Origin: Yersinia hibernica
GTDB lineage: Bacteria; Pseudomonadota; Gammaproteobacteria; Enterobacterales; Enterobacteriaceae
Length of the DNA: 64,000 nt
NCBI RefSeq assembly: GCF_004124235.1
Contig: NZ_CP032487.1
Span: 2,046,001 to 2,110,000 of the forward strand
Direction: 5' to 3'
A program made the translations under genes and the position numbers. Positions 54,202-63,730 of the stretch are shown one piece after another; the first letter of the stretch is position 1, and each line of letters opens with the position of its first letter. The notes under the pieces were generated by a model. The model did not search any database. It worked only from the letters and a program-made list of their open reading frames with translations, and had not been told where the DNA came from.

Positions 54202-55131
54202 TTATTTCTTATTTTTATTCGCGAAGTCTTGATAATTATCTTTAGTTATAAGCTGATAAGGGATCATTACACTACTTTCTACTTTCTGACCTGATGCTAA
54301 TTTAATCGCAGTATCTACCGCGCCCTCACCCTGCCCTTTCGCATCCTGGAAAATACTGACATTAAGATCGCCTTTCTTAATAAATTCGAGTGCATCTGGC
54401 GTACCATCAATACCGCCAATTACGACACCTTTTTTCTTTGCCTGTTTCAATGCAAGGATAGCGCCAATGGCCATTTCATCATTATTTGAGGCAATCGCAT
54501 CAATTTGCTGTCCAGAGAGGATCCAATCTGTCGTGACATCCACCGCTTCTTTACGGAAGAATTTCGCTGTTTGTTTATCAATAATATGAATATCTGGGTA
54601 CTGAGCTGCAACTTTCTCGACACCGCGGGTTCTGTCGCGGGTGGCCTCACTGGAGAGTTCGCCCATAAGAATCATGACATTGCCTTTTCCCCCCATCAAT
54701 TTTGCCAGCTCCTCCATCTGTAGCCGTCCTGCAAGTTCAGAATCTGAACCCACATAGGCCATACCTGCTGGCAAGGTTATCTCCGGGCGACGATTCACAA
54801 AAACCAGTGGGATTTTTGCCTGCTCCGCTAATTTAATCATCGGCTTCACGCCCTGAGTATCAACCGGGTTCAGAATGATGGCATCAACCCCTTGGCTGAC
54901 AAAGTTTTCTACCTGCTGAATTTGTTGAGCAATATCTCCTTTTGCATCTTCAAACTGCCCAGAAACATTGCCCTCTTCTTTCATTTTATTTTGCATTGCC
55001 TGACGTAATATTGTCAGGAAATTGTCATCGAAGTAAGCCATGGAAACCCCGATTTTAAGATCTTTAGCATAGGCGCCCAGTGGCAGCATACAGATAGCAA
55101 GTGAGGCAATAATGATTTTTTTCAGCTTCAT
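54202..55131 (-). CDS. Ribose-type sugar ABC transporter substrate-binding protein
   Basis: The 309-residue protein has a signal peptide (MKLKKIIIASLAICMLPLGAYA) and a type I periplasmic binding fold (KIGVSMAYFDDNFLTILRQAM, DAIILNPVDTQGVKP, DAIASNNDEMAIGA, IGGIDGTPDALEFI). The pattern resembles ribose, rhizopine or inositol binders; the ligand cannot be told from sequence here. It is the first gene of the three-gene transporter operon. Confidence 0.9.
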   Translation of the reverse strand: MKLKKIIIASLAICMLPLGAYAKDLKIGVSMAYFDDNFLTILRQAMQNKMKEEGNVSGQFEDAKGDIAQQIQQVENFVSQGVDAIILNPVDTQGVKPMIKLAEQAKIPLVFVNRRPEITLPAGMAYVGSDSELAGRLQMEELAKLMGGKGNVMILMGELSSEATRDRTRGVEKVAAQYPDIHIIDKQTAKFFRKEAVDVTTDWILSGQQIDAIASNNDEMAIGAILALKQAKKKGVVIGGIDGTPDALEFIKKGDLNVSIFQDAKGQGEGAVDTAIKLASGQKVESSVMIPYQLITKDNYQDFANKNKK

Positions 55132-55704
55132 GATCTATACCCTTAAATAATGGAATGCATAAACATATCGGTGCCTTTATATTGAAAATATTTTTTTACA
55201 ATGACTTAACTCAGCACAGCGTAAACATCGCTATATTAGGCACTTCAATGCGCTTTCCGTGAATGAAACTGCCCCATCCCCGGCCTAATCTTTACAAATA
55301 AGTAAGTTAAAACAATAAATTACTCTTTTATTATTTTACTACTGCCATCTCTCCTTTCTTTTTTAAACGTTTATTTCAAAATTAAGATTATTGAAATTTT
55401 TAACACCAAACAACCGAAATGTGTGTTTTGAACCTGACAAATAACAAAACTATGACAGGGATCTAACAAATGCTGTTAATTTGAGCGCTTCGGAGGGGTA
55501 AACACGAGACTTCGCAAGCAACAAAGCCGCGAGATATCATTAAAGAAGTGAGAAAGAGAAGGTAAGAATAATGGGAGAAAGCGATAGAGTAATGGCCACT
55601 GTACATTCAGGGCCATTACTTTCGCGCCCAAATTTATATTAACAATTACAATCAATAGATAACGGAAACTGCCAATACTTGAAATGAACAAAGCAATATA
55701 TGAG
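55132..55704. other. AT-rich interval between the ABC operon and hutD
   Basis: These 573 bases hold no gene that I can support. The side near 55131 should carry the ABC operon promoter; no regulator site is recognised. A perfect inverted repeat lies at 55588-55620. Confidence 0.55.
55588..55620 (-). terminator. Inverted repeat downstream of hutD
   Basis: AGTAATGGCC and GGCCATTACT form a perfect 10-bp stem with a 13-base loop, 85 bases after the hutD stop. It is a likely 3' end of the hutFD transcript, without a strong T run. Confidence 0.45.
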
Positions 55705-56277
55705 TTACCGCTCAGGGAACAAACTTACCCACAATAAACAGCTGTCGGTAACCAGTGGCTGCAATTGCCCCCCTTTAATAGCTGGCCGCCACCAGCACCC
55801 TTGCGAAGCAGCAAGTTCATGTGTTTCGGTATGGCTGATAAGCCATTTCCCTCTCACAACATAGATTAAACCACCGTGCGATGCCGGTAGTTCTTGTTGC
55901 GATTGAATCGGCATTACACTCGCCTGCCAGCACCCCCGCCGAGTCATGATATTAAAATCTTGGCTACTTCCCCCGAGTAAGCGAGCATGAATGGGAATAT
56001 CACCAGGAAACGTAAAAGGCTGTAATGGTGTTGAAAGTGTATGGGCCTCCCAATCTGGGCTGGAAAGCACAACCCCATCACCCGATAGTAATGTTATAGA
56101 CCGGTCAATATCTGGAAATACTGAAAATGGGCCATCCTGTTCAATCGTCGCGATACTGGCACGCCAGGCAAAATCATCTCCCCCGACGGGCCAACAGGCG
56201 ATTTCACGGGTTTCGCCACCACCATTTCGCCAGCGGCTAACCGGTAAATCAGCAAAATCAAAAGCAGTAAAGCTCAT
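55705..56277 (-). CDS. hutD: HutD/Ves family cupin protein
   Basis: The 190-residue protein matches the HutD/Ves family of double cupins (WRNGGGETREIACWP, FAWRASIATIEQDGPFSVFPDIDRSI). In Pseudomonas HutD has been proposed to govern the set-point of hut expression; the biochemical role is uncertain. Its start shares one base with the hutF stop, so it is in an operon with hutF. Confidence 0.88.
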   Translation of the reverse strand: MSFTAFDFADLPVSRWRNGGGETREIACWPVGGDDFAWRASIATIEQDGPFSVFPDIDRSITLLSGDGVVLSSPDWEAHTLSTPLQPFTFPGDIPIHARLLGGSSQDFNIMTRRGCWQASVMPIQSQQELPASHGGLIYVVRGKWLISHTETHELAASQGCWWRPAIKGGQLQPLVTDSCLLWVSLFPER

Positions 56278-57647
56278 CAGACCTCCTGTTGACAGGCTTT
56301 TAATAGCGCCAGAAAAGCCTGTGCAGTTTGCTGTTGCATTGGGTGATATCTATCCACTATTACTGCTTTGCCTGCCACATAAACATCCCGAATTTGCGAT
56401 TTATCCCCCGCAAATAACCACCGATTCAAGAGTGAAGCAGATTCCGTGCCAGCGATATAAGGATCATCGCCATCTAAAACTAACCAGTCAGCTCGGTAAC
56501 CTTCCGCTAGCTGACTGATATTACGACCACAAGCTTGCCGGCCCCCGGCTAAAGCTTGGGTATAAAGTAGATTAGCCACCGCTGGATACTGTTCATTTAT
56601 CAGGCGATTACGGCGTTGATCACGCAAGCGCTGCCCATACTCAAGCCAGCGTAGCTCCTCCACAACATTCAGAGAAACATGGCTATCAGAGCCAATCCCC
56701 CAACACCCTTGATGATTTAAAAAATCTACTGCCGGAAAGATACCGTCCCCCAGATTGGCTTCTGTCGTTGGGCATAATCCGGCTACCGCCTGACTTTTAG
56801 CCAACCGCACAAGCTCAGACTCATCTAGATGTGTAGCATGAACCAGACACCATCGGCTATCGACCGATAAATGGTCATACAGCCATGCCACTGGCCGTTG
56901 GCCACTCCAGGCAATACAGTCGTTAACCTCTTTTTGTTGCTCCGCGATATGAATGTGTACCGGTAATTTGTTATCCGAAGCCTGCAAAACTTCCTGCATC
57001 TGGCTCAACTCGACAGCACGCAATGAGTGAAAGCATAAACCGTGGTTTTGTAGCGGCTGATTTGCCAGTTGTTTACTGATAACTTGCTGCTGTTTGAGAT
57101 AGTTTTCTGTCGTTTGAATAAAGCGCCGTTGCCCCTGTTGAGCAGGTTCACCACCAAACCCCGCATAACTATACAAGACGGGTAATAAAGTCATTCCGAT
57201 TCCCACATCATGCGCAGCCTGGCTGAGTTGCGATGCCATTTCGCCTGGATTGCAGTATGGATTGCCATCAGCACTGTGGTGTAAATAATGGAATTCTGCG
57301 ACCTGGGTATAGCCGCCTTTCAACATTTCGATATACAGCTGGCGGGCAATCACGCCAACTTGTTCTGGTGTCAATTGCTGAACTAGTCGATACATTAAAT
57401 CTCGCCAAGTCCAAAAACTATCCTGCGGATTACCTGCTATTTCGGCCAATCCGGACATCATGCGTTGAAAAGCATGGGAGTGGAGATTCGGCATGCCAGG
57501 GACTATTGGCCCGGAAAGAATCTGACAACCGGCGTCACTGCTGCCTGTCATAATGTGCTGAATATTCCCCAGCTCGTTAACCGTAATCTGTACATCATTC
57601 GCCCATCCATCGGCTAAAAAAGCGCGTTTGGTAAAATAAACTGGCAT
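56277..57647 (-). CDS. hutF: Formimidoylglutamate deiminase HutF
   Basis: The 456-residue amidohydrolase has the metal-binding motif PNLHSHAF (H56, H58), then HIAEQQKEV, HATHLDESE and GIGSDSHVS. It converts N-formimidoyl-L-glutamate to N-formyl-L-glutamate and ammonia, defining the five-step histidine pathway that continues with HutG. It is divergent from hutC, with a HutC-type operator in the gap. Confidence 0.92.
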   Translation of the reverse strand: MPVYFTKRAFLADGWANDVQITVNELGNIQHIMTGSSDAGCQILSGPIVPGMPNLHSHAFQRMMSGLAEIAGNPQDSFWTWRDLMYRLVQQLTPEQVGVIARQLYIEMLKGGYTQVAEFHYLHHSADGNPYCNPGEMASQLSQAAHDVGIGMTLLPVLYSYAGFGGEPAQQGQRRFIQTTENYLKQQQVISKQLANQPLQNHGLCFHSLRAVELSQMQEVLQASDNKLPVHIHIAEQQKEVNDCIAWSGQRPVAWLYDHLSVDSRWCLVHATHLDESELVRLAKSQAVAGLCPTTEANLGDGIFPAVDFLNHQGCWGIGSDSHVSLNVVEELRWLEYGQRLRDQRRNRLINEQYPAVANLLYTQALAGGRQACGRNISQLAEGYRADWLVLDGDDPYIAGTESASLLNRWLFAGDKSQIRDVYVAGKAVIVDRYHPMQQQTAQAFLALLKACQQEV

Positions 57648-57719
57648 AGCGATATCCCAATATTTAGTTCAGAGTCAAACGCGCTGAGCAGCAGCTGCGT
57701 CAATTAATTAAATCACCCA

Positions 57720-57737
57720 CTTGTATATACATATACA
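57720..57737. promoter_or_regulatory. Putative HutC operator between hutF and hutC
   Basis: CTTGTATATACATATAC shares TTGTATATACA with the site before hutI. It lies between the divergent starts of hutF and hutC and can give control of hutFD and autoregulation of hutC. Confidence 0.75.
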
Positions 57738-57795
57738 CACGCTAAATTCAACCGTAGACTTAGCGTATAATTTCTTATCAGACGAGGTTAACGTC

Positions 57796-58563
57796 GTGGC
57801 GGAACAGCAAACGGCCTTACAATTAAGTCCCGCAATGGACGATACCCCTGCACCTATTTATCAACGGGTTAAGTTGGCGATCATCCGCCAAATCAGAACC
57901 GGTGTCTGGCAACCCCATCAACGCGTCCCTTCTGAGAGTGAGCTGGTCACTGAGTTAGGCGTCAGTCGCATGACTATCAACCGGGCGCTACGTGAGCTCA
58001 CCAGTGAAGGTTTTCTCATCCGTATGCAAGGCGTCGGCACCTTTGTTTCTGAAGCAAAAGCGCACAGTGCCTTACTGGAAGTTCATAATATTGCTGACGA
58101 AATCACTGCACGTGGTCATCGTCACCGCTGTAAAATCTTGCAGTTAGAGGCGCGCCCAGCAAGCTCTGAAGAGGCTATCGCGCTAGGTATTCAGCCCGGC
58201 CAGCAACTGTTCTACTCGCAAATTGTTCATTATGAAAATGACGTTCCCATTCAGGTAGAGAATCGTTGCGTCAATCCAAGTACCGCGCCTGATTATATGA
58301 AGCAGGATTTCAACCAGATAACCCCTTACAGCTACCTTACCCAAGCCGCTCCGCTGACTGAGGGTGAGCATATTGTTGAAGCCGTGATCCCAAATCCACT
58401 TGAGCGCCAGTTGTTACAACTAGGTGAAAATGAACCCTGTCTACTTATCCGCCGGAGAACCTGGTATGGAAAAGCAATCGTGACGGCTGCTCAACTGCTT
58501 TATCCTGGCTCCCGCTATCAACTCTATGGCCGTTTTACCCCACAAGGTACCGTCACGTCCTGA
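57796..58563 (+). CDS. hutC: Histidine utilisation repressor HutC (GntR family)
   Basis: A GTG at 57796 with GAGG 12 bases upstream gives 255 residues, the usual size. The open frame extends 25 codons upstream into the operator, which argues against the earlier start. The GntR winged helix (PIYQRVKLAIIRQIRTGVW, SESELVTELGVSRMTINRAL) is N-terminal, and a UTRA effector domain follows (about 90-245). HutC represses hut genes until urocanate is present. Matching operators lie on both sides. Confidence 0.92.
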   Translation: MAEQQTALQLSPAMDDTPAPIYQRVKLAIIRQIRTGVWQPHQRVPSESELVTELGVSRMTINRALRELTSEGFLIRMQGVGTFVSEAKAHSALLEVHNIADEITARGHRHRCKILQLEARPASSEEAIALGIQPGQQLFYSQIVHYENDVPIQVENRCVNPSTAPDYMKQDFNQITPYSYLTQAAPLTEGEHIVEAVIPNPLERQLLQLGENEPCLLIRRRTWYGKAIVTAAQLLYPGSRYQLYGRFTPQGTVTS

Positions 58564-58658
58564 ACAATTTTTTTTCTCTTCAAGAACTGCGAAGTGTTAC
58601 GCAATTGTTTAAATCCCTATCTTGCCGATAGTGAATTTATGCGCTAGGTTGTCCATGA

Positions 58659-58670
58659 TTGTATATACAA
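58659..58670. promoter_or_regulatory. Putative HutC operator upstream of hutI
   Basis: TTGTATATACAA is a perfect 12-base palindrome 29 bases before the hutI start, matching the site at 57720. Confidence 0.8.
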
Positions 58671-58698
58671 CTTAATTCTGTACATCTTAGGGAGTCAG

Positions 58699-59919
58699 AT
58701 GGTGTCAATAATTCACTGCGACAGTTTGTGGTACGGTGCCGATATCGTGACCATGCGTGGGGGGAAATATCACCTGGTTCCGCAAGGCGCTATGGCGGTT
58801 ACTGAGGGTAGAATAGTCTGGATCGGGCCATATAATGAGTTACCCGAACTCAATGCCGCACGTGAAGTCGTCTATCCCGGCGGCTTGATCACTCCCGGAT
58901 TGATTGATTGTCATACACATTTGGTCTTTGGTGGTGATAGAAGTGCCGAATTTGAGCAACGTCTTAATGGTGTCAGCTACGCAGAAATTGCGGCTAGTGG
59001 TGGCGGTATTGTGTCAACGGTCAGAGCAACGCGAAATACCAGTGAACAACAATTATTAGAACAAGCTCTATTTCGCCTAAAACCCCTACTTGCAGAGGGT
59101 GTGACCTGCATTGAAATTAAATCCGGTTACGGCCTTAGTCTTGAAAGTGAAATGAAGATGCTCCGCGTGGCGCGCCAGTTAGGTGAGTTATTGCCAGTGA
59201 CGGTTAAGACCACCTGTCTGGCCGCTCATGCTTTGCCAGCCGAGTTTGCTGGCCGTGATGATGACTATATTGATTTTGTTTGTGACACTATCATTCCTGA
59301 AGTCGCAAACAAAAAGTTAGCTGATGCGGTGGATGCATTTTGTGAGCATCTGGCATTTTCACCGGCTCAAGTTGAGCGCGTATTCTTAGCGGCGCAGCAA
59401 GCTGGTTTACCCGTAAAATTACATGCTGAACAGCTCTCATCACTAAATGGCAGCACTCTTGCGGCCAAATTTAATGCCTTATCGGCGGATCATCTTGAAT
59501 ACGCTGCAGAGTCAGATGTTCAGGCTATGGCTAATGCCGGTACTGTCGCGGTATTGTTGCCCGGAGCTTATTATTTATTGCGCGAGACACAATGCCCGCC
59601 AGTGGAATTGTTTCGCCAATATAACGTACCAATGGCATTGGCCAGTGACGCCAACCCGGGAACCTCTCCCGCGCTCTCCCTGCGGTTAATGCTTAATATG
59701 GCATGTACATTATTCCGCATGACGCCAGAGGAAGCGCTAGCGGGCGTAACTTGTCATGCCGCACAAGCTTTGGGATTACAAGATACTCAGGGAACACTGG
59801 AAACGGGTAAATGGGCAAATTGGGTTCATTGGCCATTATCCCGCCCTGCTGAATTGGCTTACTGGCTAGGTGGTCAACTACCTGTGTCTGTGGTTTTTCA
59901 AGGAGATACCCGTCTATGA
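58699..59919 (+). CDS. hutI: Imidazolonepropionase HutI
   Basis: The 406-residue amidohydrolase has the metal site [12 protein letters not shown] (H72, H74), [17 protein letters not shown] and [11 protein letters not shown]. It hydrolyses imidazolone-5-propionate to N-formimidoyl-glutamate. The ATG follows AGGGAG. It overlaps hutG by 4 bases. Confidence 0.95.
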   Translation: MVSIIHCDSLWYGADIVTMRGGKYHLVPQGAMAVTEGRIVWIGPYNELPELNAAREVVYPGGLITPGLIDCHTHLVFGGDRSAEFEQRLNGVSYAEIAASGGGIVSTVRATRNTSEQQLLEQALFRLKPLLAEGVTCIEIKSGYGLSLESEMKMLRVARQLGELLPVTVKTTCLAAHALPAEFAGRDDDYIDFVCDTIIPEVANKKLADAVDAFCEHLAFSPAQVERVFLAAQQAGLPVKLHAEQLSSLNGSTLAAKFNALSADHLEYAAESDVQAMANAGTVAVLLPGAYYLLRETQCPPVELFRQYNVPMALASDANPGTSPALSLRLMLNMACTLFRMTPEEALAGVTCHAAQALGLQDTQGTLETGKWANWVHWPLSRPAELAYWLGGQLPVSVVFQGDTRL

Positions 59920-60725
59920 ATCTAATTGATCCACTTAGCTTCCAAGCTGGAAAATTGCCGTTATTAATCAGCATTCCACATGCGGGAACGCGATTGACTC
60001 CAGCTGTTGAGGCCGGGTTGACAGATGCGGCTCGCCCTCTATCAGATACCGACTGGCATATACCTCGTCTCTATGACTTCGCCCATAACATTGGTGCCAG
60101 CATAGTTATCGGGAATTACTCCCGTTTAGTGGTTGATCTGAACCGCCCCGAAGATGATCAACCGCTCTATACTAGCGCGACCACGGGGTTGTTCCCTGAA
60201 ACACTGTTCGATGGACGGCCATGCTTTATGCCGGGCAAAACCCCCTCGCCACAAGAACGTCAATCCTATCTGTTACATATTTGGCGGCCTTACCACCAAC
60301 AACTGCAAGGGGAACTGGCACGTCTTAAAGCCAAATTTGGCTATGCATTATTATTGGATGCGCATTCGATTGCCTCGGTTATTCCGAGACTGTTTGATGG
60401 ACAACTGCCAGACTTGAATTTTGGCACTAACAGCGGTGCCAGTTGTGACTCATCATTAAGTAAGCAACTAATAGAATGTTGCGAACAGCAATCGACATTT
60501 AGTCATATATTAAATGGCCGCTTTAAAGGTGGTTATATAACTCGAGCATATGGTTTACCACATAGCCACCAACACGCGGTGCAACTTGAATTATCACAGT
60601 TAAATTATATGTCTGAAACTGAACCTTATTCCTATTTACCAGCACAAGCGAGTCACTTACAAAAATTACTCCAACAGCTGGTAAACACCATGCTGGCATG
60701 GGGTGAACAGCACTATTCGCGCTGA
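59916..60725 (+). CDS. hutG: N-formylglutamate deformylase HutG
   Basis: The 269-residue protein belongs to the formylglutamate amidohydrolase family ([46 protein letters not shown]). It releases formate and glutamate from N-formylglutamate, the product of HutF. Its ATG overlaps the hutI stop (ATGA). Confidence 0.93.
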   Translation: MNLIDPLSFQAGKLPLLISIPHAGTRLTPAVEAGLTDAARPLSDTDWHIPRLYDFAHNIGASIVIGNYSRLVVDLNRPEDDQPLYTSATTGLFPETLFDGRPCFMPGKTPSPQERQSYLLHIWRPYHQQLQGELARLKAKFGYALLLDAHSIASVIPRLFDGQLPDLNFGTNSGASCDSSLSKQLIECCEQQSTFSHILNGRFKGGYITRAYGLPHSHQHAVQLELSQLNYMSETEPYSYLPAQASHLQKLLQQLVNTMLAWGEQHYSR

Positions 60726-60784
60726 TTGGTGATAACACTCTCTTTGTAATAACACCCTGTACCTAATGGTTGAATATTTAAACG

Positions 60785-60812
60785 TAAAAAAGGCGGGGCT
60801 AATCCCGCCTTG
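60785..60812. terminator. Terminator between hutG and the porin gene
   Basis: AAAAAAGGCGGG, a 6-base loop GCTAAT, CCCGCCTTGTT: a 6-bp GC stem extended by A/T pairs, between convergent genes. Confidence 0.75.
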
Positions 60813-60866
60813 TTAATTCACCTATTTCCGACACAGAAAAGGATAATATTTACAGCTTAAGTTAAC

Positions 60867-61952
60867 TTAGAAACGGTAGGTCAAGTTAACTGCGACGGTG
60901 TCATCTGTGCCCAGACCCAGTGGGTTGTTGTCTTGATCCAGCAAGTTAATCTGGTAATCAACATAGGCAAACATGTTCTTATTGATGTAGTAAGTCACAC
61001 CAATTTCAGCATATTTCAGCAAGTCAGCACTTCCCACTGCATCTAGGTCTTTACCTTTAGACTGAACATAAGCAATCGACGGGCGAATACCGTTTTCAAA
61101 TTGATATTGAGCAACCAATTCTACGTTCTGGGTTTTATTCGCGATCAATGCTTTGTATGGCGTCATATTCAAGGTTTCGCCGTACATTGCTGCCAGGTAA
61201 ACCTGGTTTGCATCATACTTCAGTGCAGTCGCCCAAGCTTGAGCTTTGTCACCAGTAGCACTGTTAGCCAGCGTTTTCTGACCCAGAGTACGGTTAGAAT
61301 TAGAGTATGCGGCTACGACACCAATACCACTGCCTTCAATGTCTTGATAATCAACAGATAAACCAAAACCGTCGCCGTTAGCTTTCTGAATGGCGCGCTC
61401 ATTTTTACTGGTATCGCCATCATCATTGCGGCCCTGATACTGAGCTGCAACATTCAGCCCTTTTACCATGCCGAAGAAGTCAGAATTACGGTAAGTTGCC
61501 AGACCGGTTGACCGGCCAGTCATGTAGTTATCGGTGTACGCAATTGAGTCGCCACCAAACTCTGGCAGCATATCGGTATAAGCTAATGCGTCATACACGA
61601 CGCCATAATTACGGCCATAATCAAAAGAGCCAAATTCAGCAAATTTTAAACCAGCAAAACCTAAGCGGGTTTTATTACCTTTATCACCTTATGATTCAGC
61701 ATTTTTTGCCGCTACGTTATATTCCCACTGACCATAACCAGTCAGTTGGCTATTGATTTGTGTTTCGCCCTTAAAACCAAAACGCACATAAGTATCATCA
61801 GCATTATTATGGTTTGAGAAAAGGTACTTAGCGGCTACGCGGCCATAAAGATCCAGTTTGTTACCATCTTTATTATAAATCTCGGCTACATTTGTAAGAG
61901 TAGGAACCATACTCAAGGTGACCGCTAAGGCCAGAACACTGCGCTTCATCAT
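60867..61952 (-). pseudogene. General porin gene (OmpC/OmpF family) interrupted by an in-frame stop
   Basis: The 362-codon frame reads [13 protein letters not shown], then [22 protein letters not shown], and ends NLTYRF with the terminal Phe required for outer-membrane assembly. The loop 3 PEFGGDS motif is present. Codon 88 is TAA at 61689-61691; the frame continues unchanged afterwards ([28 protein letters not shown] split by the stop only). A point mutation of a CAA or GAA codon explains it. The signal peptide end (TNV before AEIYN) is also atypical, with Val at -1. It is probably a recent pseudogene, unless it is a sequencing error. Confidence 0.88.
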
Positions 61953-62533
61953 TATTTTTCCTTTAAATTTTAATAAAATTAACCCGCGGGCTAAATTAAT
62001 TATTTAGCCTCATAAAAGTTAACTTTTAATTTTTTATAGTTACCTGTCTTTGTAAAGCGAATAGACATTATCACTAAGCACGAAAAGTTAAAACGGTAAA
62101 TTTGAAGATATATAGGTATAAATAGGTAATCAATTGTAACAAAATATCTCAAACGGAACTTATCATAACTTACTGATTAACAATGATTTTAAGTAATTAG
62201 ATATAACCAAAACAGTGCATTAGCACCATTTAAGTGCAAAGTCATTTCAATTTGTTTCTTTTTGTTCTTTTCCGTGATTAGATTTGTAAAATGGAGTTGA
62301 TATCACACTTCTATTCTATTTTTTATATATCAAAAGCAATTTACCGACTATTTAAACAGCAAGTCATAAAAGACTTAATAACCTATTTGGTGCAAAAGAT
62401 AAAAACTGAAAGATAAACTGTCTTAGTAGGTTTATAAAAAGTGTGGGTTTAAAGAGGAAGAATCAGCAGGGTTTTATAAAGTAGCCGGGCATTGTTTTAA
62501 AATAGCCTAAAACGTTCTTTAATTTAATGAATA

Positions 62534-62567
62534 AAAAATGAGCTATTGATGATAAGAGCTCATTTTT
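62534..62567. terminator. Orphan bidirectional terminator-like hairpin
   Basis: AAAAATGAGCT and AGCTCATTTTT form a perfect 11-bp stem with a 12-base loop. No recognised plus-strand gene ends here. Confidence 0.65.
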
Positions 62568-62607
62568 CTGTGTACCAAAAAACATACCTCTTTAAATTTA
62601 GCTTAAG

Positions 62608-62651
62608 TAAAACGCCCCATAGTGATATTACCCTAAGTCACTATTTGGGGC
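62608..62651 (-). terminator. Terminator after astE
   Basis: On the minus strand GCCCC-AAA-TAGTGA and TCACTATGGGGC pair with a small bulge and are followed by GTTTTA, 24 bases after the astE stop. Confidence 0.75.
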
Positions 62652-62674
62652 GGTAATAGTCATATGGCCCTGAC

Positions 62675-63667
62675 TTATGTTTTGGTGAGTTCACTCTCAT
62701 CCATTTGCACCAATATGATCCCTGCACGTAATCCCAGCGCAACCCGGGGATTGGGAAATAAAATCCATTCATACTCATGTTCGACACAATAATGCTCATT
62801 CAACTGCTCTGCCAGCAAGGTTCCTTGCGGATAGCGAGTGAAGTTCACTGTGTCATCCGCTACCCACAATTTAAAATCAGCGTGCTGCTTAAGCAGTGAT
62901 TTCACTACCCGATAAAATATCATGGCCTCTGTAGAGCGCTTTGGCAGCGCTGCACCACTGACTAATGCCCGCAGCCCCGCAGTGATAGCACTAAATTGTT
63001 TGAGTTGATTTTCGCCAAAAGGCATGGCCTTACCTAATTCCAGCGTACAACTTGCCGCCTGACAAAATTCACTGCTGAAGTGGGCAAAAGTTCCTCCAGC
63101 CGAGGTGTGCATGACTAACGCCTCTAACTCACTGTCGTTTAGCCAGCGTAACATTTGCGCCGAATATGGTGTGGTTCGGTAAGGTAATAAGCCAAAGCGG
63201 GTATGATAAGAACCGCGGATCGCGGTGTGTAAATCATAATGCAGCCGGGTAGACTGAGGGGCTGTCGCAAAAAACTCCCCCACCCATTGCTCGAGTGTTT
63301 CAGCCCGCCGGGCCTCATCTGCTGGCAAATAATTCTGGTGCCGCCCAGCAAACATGCGATTGATATCGGCGGTGAGATAGCGCTCTCCGGCCCTGATGGC
63401 CGGTGGATTGCCCAATATGACTAACAAACGTATTGCCAGCGTCAATTTGCCAGCTAATAAGTCTGATACTAATTGGTCTAGAATCTCAATTGGCGCGGTT
63501 TCATTTCCGTGAATACCGGCCGAGAGCACGACTGACTGCGTATAGCCGCGAAGCGGAGTAAGCAGCAAGACCCCCTCATCCAGCCATTGCCATTTAAGAT
63601 TCGGCGTTTCCCCCTGAGTGACTGCGGGTGGGTGACCCGATAGAGTGACAGACAGAAAATTTAGCAT
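62675..63667 (-). CDS. astE: Succinylglutamate desuccinylase AstE
   Basis: The chosen start at 63667 (MLNFLSVTLSG) gives 330 residues; an adjacent ATG at 63670 and one 39 bases upstream are alternatives. GGGGC precedes the start. Zinc-carboxypeptidase-like motifs are present: SAGIHGNETAP with the metal His/Glu pair, NRMF, and HYDLHTAIRGS. It releases succinate and glutamate in the last step of the arginine succinyltransferase pathway. It lies 63 bases after astB on the same strand. Confidence 0.93.
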   Translation of the reverse strand: MLNFLSVTLSGHPPAVTQGETPNLKWQWLDEGVLLLTPLRGYTQSVVLSAGIHGNETAPIEILDQLVSDLLAGKLTLAIRLLVILGNPPAIRAGERYLTADINRMFAGRHQNYLPADEARRAETLEQWVGEFFATAPQSTRLHYDLHTAIRGSYHTRFGLLPYRTTPYSAQMLRWLNDSELEALVMHTSAGGTFAHFSSEFCQAASCTLELGKAMPFGENQLKQFSAITAGLRALVSGAALPKRSTEAMIFYRVVKSLLKQHADFKLWVADDTVNFTRYPQGTLLAEQLNEHYCVEHEYEWILFPNPRVALGLRAGIILVQMDESELTKT

Positions 63668-63730
63668 CATTGCCCCTGCCATTGACCTATGCTTATCATC
63701 ATGCATACCGCGGGATTACTCAGGTTTGCA

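Larger units (their letters stand above)
61953..62674. other. 722-base AT-rich interval upstream of the porin gene
   Basis: I see no protein gene here. It has a GTAACAAAATAT box near 62137-62155 that resembles OmpR half-sites, a perfect terminator-like hairpin at 62534-62567 and the astE terminator. The length and the orphan hairpin leave room for a small RNA. Confidence 0.5.

Noticed and set aside
61953..62674. A MicF homologue upstream of the porin
   Set aside because: No stretch matched the MicF sequence as I remember it; only an orphan hairpin is seen.
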